DNA from: Aurantiochytrium sp. KH105
Lineage: Eukaryota; Sar; Bigyra; Thraustochytrida; Thraustochytriidae
Reading direction: 5' to 3'
Assembly (NCBI GenBank): GCA_003116975.1
Contig: BGKB01000149.1
Location: forward strand, 106,766 to 170,765
DNA length: 64,000 nt
The translations under genes and the position numbers were made by a program. Under the pieces are notes generated by a model. It saw only the letters and a list, made by a program, of their open reading frames with translations, was not told the origin of the DNA and searched no databases. Shown here piece by piece: positions 30,481 through 39,559 of this stretch. The number at the start of each line of letters is the position of its first letter. Positions within the stretch are counted from its first letter, which is position 1.

Positions 30481-31806
30481 TTATGCGTACAGATCGTAGA
30501 CGGGACGTTTGATGGCGCTGTCGGCGCCGTAAATGTCCCGCAAAAGATTCCACGCTACCTTGTCGATTGCTACATAGTCTTGACCGGCCTCGAGTTCCGG
30601 CCATGGTTGCCCGTCACTGTCGAGAAGCTTGCCATTCTGGATTTCTCCAGGACGTGCCGCCCCCCGGAGAAAGGCAGACCAGTCTCGAAACCAATCTGCT
30701 TCGAGCAAGTAAAAGGTGTCAATCGGCTCCTTGGGCTCTTCAAAGGGAGCAACGAGGATGTTGAGCCGCGCCAGAAGTTTGCTCTCTTCCTCGCGCTGAA
30801 TACGCACCGAGTTTTGCTCGCCGCCGCCGCTTTCGGAGCCTTGTGAACTGTCTGCAGCCGGAGAGCGTGACCGTGCTTCACCATCAAGGGCAGAAACGGG
30901 ACCTGCTGCGCCATGTTTTCCCGAGGGTGTGCCAGGTGTCCCTGGTCGCTCGTCTAACTCGCGAGTTTGGGCGGGAGTCTCGACCTCGCTCTCGTAATCG
31001 GCTTCCGAATCATGATCTGAATACGCATCTGCGTCATCGACAGCGGGTTGTCTTGACGACGAAGGGTCCGATTGTGTGGCTTCGGCAACTTCGGCTGCTA
31101 CTGCTGCTGCTGCTGCTGAGGTAGCACCCTCGTCGCCGTCGCGCAAGAGCTCCTTGATTGTTTCCGGGTAGGCGTCAACAATAGCATCAACGCGGCCAGA
31201 CACTTCACCGTCTTGGGCGTCACGATCACGCTTCTTCTTCTTCTTCCTTTTCTTTTTCTTGGAAGCCTGCTTGTCATCGATGTTGGCGTCGGCGTCTGCG
31301 CCTGGGTCGTTCTCGTCTCTGCCAGCCCTGGACTCCCATGGCGAAGCGCGGACCGGGCCCTTGGAGGCGGCTTCATCCCAAACCTCTGCTGAGAGGTTAT
31401 CAGACTGGATTTGGGGCGCGGCGAAGGCCTGGCCGCCGGGAAGACGGGCACTGCGAGAGGGCTGATTGCGCGCGGAGGCGTCGTCAATCCCGTCGACGCA
31501 GAGATCTACGAGATCGGCCAGGACCTGCCGTTTCCGCGACTGCGCGGCATCGGCCTCTTCCTTCTCGAGGAGCTTCGCCCGGACGATTTGCTGCGTCGGG
31601 CCCGAATAGTACATGCTCGAGTCCCCGTCGTTGCCGCTTCCACCGCCGGGCGCCGCCGAGGCCGCGCTCGCGCCCCGGAATCCGCTGCGCTCGCTGTACA
31701 CCATGTACGCCTCGTCCCCGGCATCGGCCTTGCTCAGGTACTGCTGCAGGTACGCCGGGACCTCGCCCAGCTGGCAGTCCCCGAGGACGCTCTGCAGGTT
31801 GCCCAT
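30481..31806 (-). CDS. DUSP-domain protein with N-myristoylation signal
   Basis: 441 residues. It begins M-G-N-L-Q-S, an N-myristoylation-type start. A disordered middle has a Lys run (K-K-K-K-R-K-K-K-K-K-R), Ala/Ser and acidic stretches. The last ~85 residues form a DUSP domain, the module found in ubiquitin-specific proteases: Y-L-L-E-A-D-W-F-R-D-W, then P-G-E-I-Q-N-G-K-L-L-D, D-Y-V-A-I-D-K-V-A-W-N-L-L and I-K-R-P-V-Y. No USP catalytic Cys or His box is present, so this is a stand-alone DUSP protein, perhaps a membrane-tethered adaptor (inference). The family is otherwise unrecognised. Convergent with nibrin, divergent from TMF. Confidence 0.8.
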   Translation of the reverse strand: MGNLQSVLGDCQLGEVPAYLQQYLSKADAGDEAYMVYSERSGFRGASAASAAPGGGSGNDGDSSMYYSGPTQQIVRAKLLEKEEADAAQSRKRQVLADLVDLCVDGIDDASARNQPSRSARLPGGQAFAAPQIQSDNLSAEVWDEAASKGPVRASPWESRAGRDENDPGADADANIDDKQASKKKKRKKKKKRDRDAQDGEVSGRVDAIVDAYPETIKELLRDGDEGATSAAAAAVAAEVAEATQSDPSSSRQPAVDDADAYSDHDSEADYESEVETPAQTRELDERPGTPGTPSGKHGAAGPVSALDGEARSRSPAADSSQGSESGGGEQNSVRIQREEESKLLARLNILVAPFEEPKEPIDTFYLLEADWFRDWSAFLRGAARPGEIQNGKLLDSDGQPWPELEAGQDYVAIDKVAWNLLRDIYGADSAIKRPVYDLYA

Positions 31807-31899
31807 GGCGGCCCGTCTCGCGCCCTGGCCTCCCTCCGCCTAGCCCCGCGCGCGCTCGCTCTCCGCCTCAGGCGCGGCGCGCCGCCGCCGCTTGACTGG

Positions 31900-31924
31900 N
31901 NNNNNNNNNNNNNNNNNNNNNNNN
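31900..31924. other. Assembly gap, 25 N
   Basis: 25 consecutive undetermined bases in GC-rich repeats next to the DUSP gene start; true length unknown. Confidence 0.99.
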
Positions 31925-32040
31925 TCGCTCGCCTCGCTCGCCTCGCTCGCCGCCGCGCCCCGCGCCCGCCGCGCCGCGCCGCGCCTCGCCCCGCGTGCCC
32001 CGCGCGGCGCCGGACGTTGCCGACGCGAGCGAGTTGTGGC

Positions 32041-32142
32041 TCTGCTCTGCTCTGCTCTGCTCTGCTCTGCTCTGCTCTGCTCTGCTCTGCTCCGCTCTGC
32101 TCCGCTCTGCTCCGCTCTGCTCCGCTCTGCTCCGCTCTGCTC
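32041..32142. repeat. TCTGC pentanucleotide microsatellite
   Basis: About 20 units of CTCTG, the later half alternating with CTCCG. The same motif recurs near 880 and 1280, and its complement (GCAGA) near 58400. Confidence 0.95.
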
Positions 32143-32726
32143 CGTTTGCGCCTCGCTCGGGTCGCCTGCTCGGCTGGTTCACGCGAGGGCTCGCGCCTGG
32201 CACGCCGCGGCGCTCCGCGAGCGAGCCTGACAGGCTCGAGAGCGGCGGCAGGCCGCGGGCGGGCGGGCGGGAGAGGCAGGCCTCGCGCGGCCCGCTCGCT
32301 CGCTCGCTCGCCGCCGGCGGCGGCGGCGGGGGGCGGTGACTTCCGCCCTCGGCGAGGAGGCGATGGGACGCGGCAGAGCAGACCTCGCCTCGCGTCTTCC
32401 GCCCTGCCCGGGCTGGCAGAGGAGAGCGCGGGAGCGAGCCGCCCGCGCCTCGGCTTGCGAGGGCTCTTGAGAAGGGACGGGACGGGACGGGAAGGAGGGG
32501 AGAAGCGACCGGCTGCGTGCAGCGCAGCAGTGGTGCGTGCGTGCGCGAGGGAGGGAGGGAGGGAGGGAGGGAGTGATTGCGGCTGGAGCGGCGGACAGCG
32601 AGCTAGCTTGCTGGTGACCGGTGACCAAGCCGCCACCTGAGCGGGTCCAGCTCCTCGCCGGTGACCGAGGCCCACATGAGAGGCGAGAATGCCAGTAACT
32701 TGAGCTACCAGTGATTTGGCAGGCGG

Positions 32727-32793
32727 GCGATGCGATGCGATGCGATGCGATGCGATGCGATGCGAGGCGATGCGAGGCGAGGCGATGCGAGGC
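32727..32793. repeat. GATGC pentanucleotide microsatellite
   Basis: Units GATGC degrade to GAGGC toward the 3' side; about 13 units, ending about 360 bp upstream of the TMF start codon. Confidence 0.92.
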
Positions 32794-33157
32794 GAGGCGA
32801 GGTTGGCTCACTTTCTCGCGGGTGTGCCGACTCGAGCGCTGCCAAGAGAAGACTAGATTATCAGGAAACCATGACGGAGATCGATTTTACGAACCTCGTG
32901 GGCCATCGACAATGATGCTTTGGGCGACGTCCTGCCAGTACCTTGTCTGACAGCGGCTACAGCTCGCAGCAGCCTGACAGCACGGTTGCTGCCAGGCGCC
33001 TGTGTACTTGAGCACTTGGCGGGAGCCGAGGACGTCCACCCAGCGGCGGCGCCGACGAAGACGAACTTGCGCGAGCTAGCAGAGGGAGAACCGGCCACGC
33101 ACGGCGCGGCGCGGCGGCGGCAGCGGCGGCGGCAGCGGCGACGGCGCGCACGGCGGC

Positions 33158-36055
33158 ATGGAGTGGGGGTCGACGTGGAGCAGCCTGGGCAACGTGATCG
33201 CCCAGGCGAACGCGCTCAAGGAGAACCTCGAGAAGCAGCTCGACGAGGCCGTCGGCGTCAACGAGGACGGCGAGGGCGGCGAAGAACGCGAGCGACAAAC
33301 GCAGCAGCAGCAGCAGCAAACGCAGCTCGAGCAGGAAGACCCGCAGCGCGAGGATGAAGGCCAGCGCAAGGACGCCGACGTGGTGCATGAGGACCCGCCC
33401 GCGCCGTTAGAAAGCGCGGGGGACGTCTCGCCCGACGTGGCCACGCTGGCGTCGTCGACTCCTGTGGCGGGTCTCCCAAACGATGATGCAGGGGAAGGCG
33501 CCGTAGACCACCCCCAGCCGCCGAGCGGGGATGGGTGGGGGGACGGGGACGACGACGACGATCTTGGTCTCGACAGCGAGCCCGAGGACACGGACAAAGG
33601 CCAAATCCATGATCAAACATTAGGAAGCCAACAAGCAGATGAGCCCGAACCCTTGGCGAGTCCTCCAGATGAGCAGCAGCATCAGCAACAGGCAGGCCCT
33701 GCCGAGCGAGCTCATTTAGATGGAGGCCAAGGCGAGGATGCCGCGGCAGACAATGGTACACAATTGCAACAGGAAAGGATGGCCCTAGGCGAGAGCGGAC
33801 TTGCAAGCGCTCAAGAAGCTCAGGGACAGGATGATGAAAGCGAAATGGCACAGTTGGATTCCTTTTCCTTGCGTGTTTCGGGGGAGGATCCACCCGTTGC
33901 ATCGCAAGAGGAAGAGGTTATGCAAGCCGCAAACACGAACACCAACGGATGGGGAGACGAAATGGAAATCGATCTCGAAGAGAGCAACCTCGACGATGGC
34001 GAACCGTCCCCCGAAGATGGCAACGAGACCGAGCAAAATGTCGACCAGAGCTTTGCGGGGCAAAACACGTCTGCGGGAGATCCATTCGTCGCGAACGCGA
34101 GTGAGGGCGCAGAAGGGGCCACGGGCGTTCGTGAAGAGTCCCCAAATGAAACATTTGGTGATCAGCCAGCAGAGACCCAACTGCTGGCGGGGAACCCGGA
34201 GGGCACTCTCGCGGAAGAAGTTCTTGCATCCCCGGCTCTCGGAGAGTCTCTGCACGAAGAAGCTGACGCAACGAATGACCTCGCATCTCAAGAAAATGCA
34301 ATGGTGGAAAGCCAAGGAGAAGAAATGGAAGAAGGAAGGGACGAACAAATTGCAGCAGAACAAGTGCAACTTGAAGCAGATGAAGAGGAAGCAGAAGACG
34401 CAGAACAACACCACGAACAACAAGAAGAAGAGGCATCTTTGACGACGCCGTCGCCTTCAACGGAGGGGGACAATGTTGTGCCCGTGATGGAGACCTCCAT
34501 GGAAACGTCTGATGTTTCGCCATTCGAGGATCGTGCGGCACACGAGACAGGCAGGGCCGACCTTGTCGCGGAGCTGGCAGAGGCGAAGCGCGTGCTCGCG
34601 ACGCGCGAGAAACAATTAGAGGCCACGATGGAACAGTCGGCCAGCACAGTGGCGGAAAACAACGCCCTGCAAGAGGAGCTGGGCGCTCTCAAGACCCAAC
34701 TTGAGGAGATGAGAGAAACCTCGCGAAGGCAGGAAATGCAGTCGCAAGGTACACAGAATAATCAGCGCGCCCTACAGGACGCCCTCCGCAAGGCTGAGCA
34801 GCGCGCGCGTAATGCTGAGGATCGTATGAAGGAGGCTGTGCGCAAGCACGAAGCGCTCATGGAAGAAGGCCTCGGCCTGTCGAAGCGCCTCGGCACTGTC
34901 GAGCAGACGGTCAAGAAAGTACGAGAGGAAAAGCGGACCGTGGAGGCGACGTGTGCAGAGCTGCGCGAAAAGCTCGGCAAGTCGGAGGCATCTGTCAAGG
35001 CCCTTCGCGAGGCACAGCAGGCGGCCGAAGAGCGCCATAAGAAAGAGGTTGCATCCATGTCGGCCATGTCGTCTTCAAGCGCAGAGGCGGCACGAAAGCT
35101 AAGCGAGGCGCAGGTCAAGGCGAGCGAGCAGGAGGCCCGCATCGCACATCTGACGAGCACTCTGGACGAGGCTTGGAAGGAGGTCGCGGAGCAGAAGCGC
35201 GAGACTTCTGCTGTCAAGCAGGATCTCAACGCGGCGCGAGTAGAGCAGGAAAAGTTGCGGCACCAGCTCAAGGAGCAAATTAGTTCGACGCAGGTACGAA
35301 ACGACGTTGCGTCCGTCATGGAGAAGAATGTGGCCGACATGCAAAAGGCCCTCGAGGAGCAAGGCTCGCAGCAGTCCATGACGGAAGAGCTCTTGCGCGC
35401 CGAGATCAAGTCGCTGAAACACCAGCTCGCCCTTGCCGAGAAGCGAAACGAAGACCTGGTGTCCGGGTCCGCCAAGGCTACTCGTCCACTATTGCGCCAG
35501 ATCGAGGCGCTCGAAAGCGCAAACCAAGCGCAACGTAGCTCGTACGAGTCGGCGCACTCGTCAATCATGGCGAGGCTACTCGCGGCAGAACAGGCGGAGC
35601 AAGCAGCACGGTCGGCGAGACAACAGGCCGAGGCTGCACGCGGAGATCTGCACCTGCGTCTTGCTGACTTGCAGGCGTCTCTGGACAGTGCGCTGGCAGA
35701 AAAGACCCGCGCCGAGGCGCAGCGTCAGAGTGTAAAGGAGCGTCTCGCGGCCACGGAGCGAGAAAACGCCGCTCTCGAGGCGCAGCTCGAGGCCTCGAAT
35801 GAGCAGCACGAGCAGCGGATGGCGGAAATGAAGGCCTCGGAGGCCAAGCTCCGGCGCGCCATGGCCATGGCCGAGGAGCGTCGCGAACAAGAGGTTGCCG
35901 ACGTGACGCGGCTGCACGAGGAGGCGCGAGAGCGTCTCGAGCGCAAGCTTGCGGAGCTTGAATCGCACGCGCGCACCTCGCGGCTTGTCCAACGCAGCAC
36001 CTCGTCTCGTTCGGTGAACGGGTTCCAGCGGCCTGGCTCCCGTGGCGGCGGCGGC

Positions 36056-36093
<38 letters not shown>

Positions 36094-36676
36094 TAGCAGC
36101 AGCGATTCCCACACTGACGAAATAAGCCAAAGGTCGAGGGGAGCGGGGCCCGGAGTGGGTGGACCGCAGAGTCAGGAGGACATTTTGGCCGAGCTGGAGA
36201 TTGGGGGTCCCCTTGTCACTGATCAGGGAGCACATCCACCGGGCGGCGAACTTGGTGCAGGCGCAGCGCCCTCGATGTTGTTGGTGCAACAGCTACGAGG
36301 CCAGGTGCATCAGAAGCAAGGGCAGGTGGAAAGCCTCATGGAGCAGATCAATTCCGTCGAGCATGCTCGCGACGCGCTTTCAGAAGAGCTGGTTCGTGTG
36401 AACGAGCGAGCTCAGCAGGCTTCGGAGCTTTCGCGAGAATTGCAGGCCATGAGTGTGCGTCTCGAGGAAAAGTGCGTGCAGCACGACGTTTTACTGGAAA
36501 TGTTTGGCGAGACGCAGGAGGAACTCGATGAGGTTCGTGCCGAGCAGGAGACGATGCGGCAGTCGTTCCGGCGTCAACTCGAGGCTCTGGCTGGTGCTAT
36601 GCCTCCTTCGCCAACATTTTCGGGGGACGCGGCGCACGTTGCAGCACATGTATCAACAGTAGCCAATGACGAATGA
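33158..36676 (+). CDS. TMF1: Golgin TMF1 (TATA element modulatory factor family)
   Basis: 1172 residues, one exon. A short N-terminal helix with Trp residues (M-E-W-G-S-T-W-S-S-L-G) resembles the conserved golgin TMF/GC5 start. Residues ~35-450 are disordered, rich in Glu/Asp/Gln. From ~455 to ~955 is continuous coiled coil, broken by a Gly/poly-Ser linker (AGC repeats, about 36045-36105). The last ~110 residues, with H-Q-K-Q-G-Q-V-E-S-L-M-E-Q-I, A-L-S-E-E-L-V and L-L-E-M-F-G-E-T-Q-E-E, match the C-terminal TMF domain (human A-E-E-L-V-K and I-L-Q-M-Y-G-E-K-A-E-E), which binds Rab6. TMF tethers vesicles at the Golgi. Cytosolic face; no membrane segment. Confidence 0.87.
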
Positions 36677-37144
36677 TCCCAAGAACTGACTGATTGACGA
36701 CTGCCTGTCTGACAAGAATGAAGCAGCCAAGCAGATTGGTAAAACAAATGATGATCAATTTCTGTATGTTGGATTGAGTGATGACTGTCCGTAAAATGAT
36801 CTCTACATAGGGCGAGCAAAAAATCAAGCAGGACAGCAAGCAAAGCATTGGCGAACGAGCAGGAAAACGGAAAATAATAGTTCATTCCCAGCTTTTAGAC
36901 TTGCCTTTTTTGGGGAAAGGGGAGGGGGGGGGGAGGCGACAAGTTTGCCTGCGAAAGCACAACGTGCGGGCAAACTTGTCCAGGAAGCGATAGCAGAAAT
37001 GGAGAAACAGAATGGAAAATAGGGAAAAAAGAAAGTCGATTGTCAATAGCGCAAACACCCCGTTCGCTTCCTCTCCCTCTTTTCCACACTTTCGGCCAAA
37101 CCCTCAACCCCAAAAGGGGGTCCCCAAATGGCAGGTGGAAAAGT

Positions 37145-37202
<58 letters not shown>

Positions 37203-37365
37203 ACACCGAGGCACACATCCCACTGCCAATATCAACGACCGCAGCTGGCCGGCGTCGATACTTTGGACGGAAAGGATTGTGTGCGTGTGCTGCTTTGTGT
37301 TTGATTGTATGATTTGCTGCTTGTTTGCTTGTCTGCTCAAGTACTCGCAACTGGATGGGAAAAGG
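36677..37365. other. Convergent intergenic region with CAGG repeat
   Basis: 3' flank of TMF. A run of about 14 CAGG units lies at 37147-37201. The unique sequence ends about where the duplicated block begins at 37366. No gene seen. Confidence 0.5.
37147..37201. repeat. CAGG tetranucleotide microsatellite
   Basis: About 14 perfect units; yields false Arg-Gln-Ala and Cys-Leu-Pro-Ala frames. Confidence 0.95.
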
Positions 37366-37968
37366 GACTGTATTGGTCGAGCCGATGGTCTGGCAAAGCA
37401 AATGAGGCTCGTTTGACGGACACGTTGAGGCCATGTATTCCAGAGGTGTTTGCTTCTGGCGAAGGAGGAGGAGAGAGTGAGGAAGAGAAAGAGAAAATAA
37501 AAGGAAGGAGACGTGGTGTGGTCTTTGTGCTCATTTGGTATGCTTGCGCGTCGAATCCGGATTTTCAAAGGCAGGGTTGACGCGCGCGTGGGTTTCTACG
37601 AAGCCAGGGTGCACGGCATTCACGCTGGGGAAGAGAGCCTGGGGAGGCGCTTGGCCATTGGCAGTGTTGGCAAACTCCATCAACATGCTGGCATCACTCA
37701 TGGAGGATTCCGGTGTAGAAGATGGCGCATGGCGCATCCTGTTGCCCTGTGCGGCTGAAGACGATGGCAGGTCATGCGCCGCCGAAGAATACATTGAGGA
37801 AGATGCCATGGAAGATGAGGACGAGGATACGGCCTTGGGCCCGGGACCAAATGCGGCGGCGGCGGCTGCAGCCCCCTTTCGTTTCTTCTTGCTGCGGCTA
37901 ACGGGGTTTTCGCGACGAGATACAATATTCGCGCGGACCTCCGTGCTGCGAGGATCGAGAACGCCGAG
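37366..37968 (-). pseudogene. Partial second copy of the histone-fold gene 3' end (probable assembly artefact)
   Basis: 603 bp that appear identical to 37982-38584 at a constant offset of 616 bp. It carries the last ~145 codons of the neighbouring histone-fold gene plus its 3' flank. It stops abruptly at a single N (37970), whereas the second copy continues into the intact gene. An exact copy abutting an N is best explained by two overlapping contig ends joined without merging. Confidence 0.8.
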
Positions 37969-37969
37969 N

Positions 37970-37970
37970 G
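37970..37970. other. Single-N contig join
   Basis: One undetermined base at the edge of an exact 603-bp duplication; see the flanking partial gene copy. Confidence 0.9.
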
Positions 37971-38146
37971 GGGGAAAAGGGGACTGTATTGGTCGAGCCG
38001 ATGGTCTGGCAAAGCAAATGAGGCTCGTTTGACGGACACGTTGAGGCCATGTATTCCAGAGGTGTTTGCTTCTGGCGAAGGAGGAGGAGAGAGTGAGGAA
38101 GAGAAAGAGAAAATAAAAGGAAGGAGACGTGGTGTGGTCTTTGTGC

Positions 38147-39559
38147 TCATTTGGTATGCTTGCGCGTCGAATCCGGATTTTCAAAGGCAGGGTTGACGCG
38201 CGCGTGGGTTTCTACGAAGCCAGGGTGCACGGCATTCACGCTGGGGAAGAGAGCCTGGGGAGGCGCTTGGCCATTGGCAGTGTTGGCAAACTCCATCAAC
38301 ATGCTGGCATCACTCATGGAGGATTCCGGTGTAGAAGATGGCGCATGGCGCATCCTGTTGCCCTGTGCGGCTGAAGACGATGGCAGGTCATGCGCCGCCG
38401 AAGAATACATTGAGGAAGATGCCATGGAAGATGAGGACGAGGATACGGCCTTGGGCCCGGGACCAAATGCGGCGGCGGCGGCTGCAGCCCCCTTTCGTTT
38501 CTTCTTGCTGCGGCTAACGGGGTTTTCGCGACGAGATACAATATTCGCGCGGACCTCCGTGCTGCGAGGATCGAGAACGCCGAGCTTTGCCTCGCATCTG
38601 TCAATGTAAGAATAGAATCGAGATGTTGAAGGGTTGCGCGCGAAGCCATCGCGACCCTTGGCCAGTGATGTGACAGCCTCTTGGACGTCGGGGGCCGAGA
38701 TGCTGAGATGCTTGCTCGTTGCGATGCGCTGCTTCTTTTGTGCGCAGATATCGAGCACGATCTCGCTGGCGGCAACGTTGATGATAGTCTGAAGGTGGTG
38801 GACCGTTTCGGCGTCCAGTGTGGCGACGTCGACGCCGTGCGCGTCGAGCATTTCCAAGAGGTCGTCAAAGTGCAAGAGGGCCACGCCGCCCTTGCGATGG
38901 ACGGGCATGTTGGCGAGCTTGACGCGAAGGGCCATGACGGCATCTTCCCTTGCCTCTGCATCGCCCGCAAACGGGCTGACGGGGTTTCCGGGCCCGGCCT
39001 TGGCAGGTCGCGGAGGCCCTGCTTGTTTGTCGCCAGGCACGAAGTGGGGTTCCGCTTTCACGGCGCGTGAGGAGTCTGCTGTCGGGGCGATGGTGGAGCG
39101 CTCGGTTGCCGCTGTGTTGGGCTTGGAGTCGCGGGCCATTTCCTGAAAGGGTCTCTTGCCGGCGCCGCCGCGGGTGGACACCCGGCCGTGGGGCCTCGAG
39201 TCCACCTTGAGGGCCTCGCCGTGCGCCTGAACGCGGGACTTTTGGGGCTGGCGCATGAGGATTTGTTGCTGCTGCGCAATGAGATTGGACTCCTCTTCGG
39301 GTTTGAGCTCGTGCGCGGTCCCTGACGCTGACGAGTAGGACTTCGCGGGCATGAGGATTTTGAGATTGGCGTGAAGTTCCGGCGAAAATTGTATGAGGAC
39401 GTTGTTGCTGTTGCTGTCTGCGCCGCTGCTGCGCGCGCTTTGCGAGTCGGTGAGCTCGTGGTCGCTAGACCGCGAGGAGCTATTGGAGACCGCGGGCGAC
39501 TCGAGCTCCCTGGGCGTGGCCGCGCGTCGCGGTGCCTCTGGGCTCGCGTGTCTGCTCAT
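38147..39559 (-). CDS. Histone-fold protein, TAF9/TFIID-like
   Basis: 470 residues from the first ATG at 39559; the frame is open 133 codons further upstream without an ATG. Residues ~228-300 form a histone fold: L-L-H-F-D-D-L-L-E-M-L-D-A-H-G-V, a long central helix (V-H-H-L-Q-T-I-I-N-V-A-A-S-E-I-V-L-D-I) and S-I-S-A-P-D-V-Q-E-A-V. The last motif parallels TAF9 (V-D-A-D-D-V-R-L-A-I). A role as a TFIID or SAGA subunit is likely; TAF10 or another TAF is possible. The N-terminal half is disordered. The C-terminal part has K-K-K-R-K-G, poly-Ala and Ser-rich stretches. Its 3' end is duplicated upstream by an apparent assembly error. Confidence 0.7.
   Translation of the reverse strand: MSRHASPEAPRRAATPRELESPAVSNSSSRSSDHELTDSQSARSSGADSNSNNVLIQFSPELHANLKILMPAKSYSSASGTAHELKPEEESNLIAQQQQILMRQPQKSRVQAHGEALKVDSRPHGRVSTRGGAGKRPFQEMARDSKPNTAATERSTIAPTADSSRAVKAEPHFVPGDKQAGPPRPAKAGPGNPVSPFAGDAEAREDAVMALRVKLANMPVHRKGGVALLHFDDLLEMLDAHGVDVATLDAETVHHLQTIINVAASEIVLDICAQKKQRIATSKHLSISAPDVQEAVTSLAKGRDGFARNPSTSRFYSYIDRCEAKLGVLDPRSTEVRANIVSRRENPVSRSKKKRKGAAAAAAAFGPGPKAVSSSSSSMASSSMYSSAAHDLPSSSAAQGNRMRHAPSSTPESSMSDASMLMEFANTANGQAPPQALFPSVNAVHPGFVETHARVNPAFENPDSTRKHTK

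Larger units (their letters stand above)
31807..33157. other. Divergent intergenic region with gap and pentamers
   Basis: Between the DUSP gene and TMF. It holds an N gap (31900-31924), TCTGC pentamers (32041-32142), GGGA tetramers (about 32549-32575) and GATGC pentamers (about 32727-32793). Long frames here run through the gap and repeats and are not genes. Confidence 0.6.

Noticed and set aside
31734-32675. Long minus-strand frame of ~310 codons
   Set aside because: It runs through 25 Ns and TCTGC pentamers, starts in another gene's territory and has no protein character.
37147-37201. Possible CRISPR-like array
   Set aside because: Perfect 4-bp tandem repeat without spacers; eukaryotic microsatellite.
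37531-38184. Second histone-fold C-terminal gene
   Set aside because: Exact duplicate crossing an N; treated as an assembly artefact rather than a paralogue.
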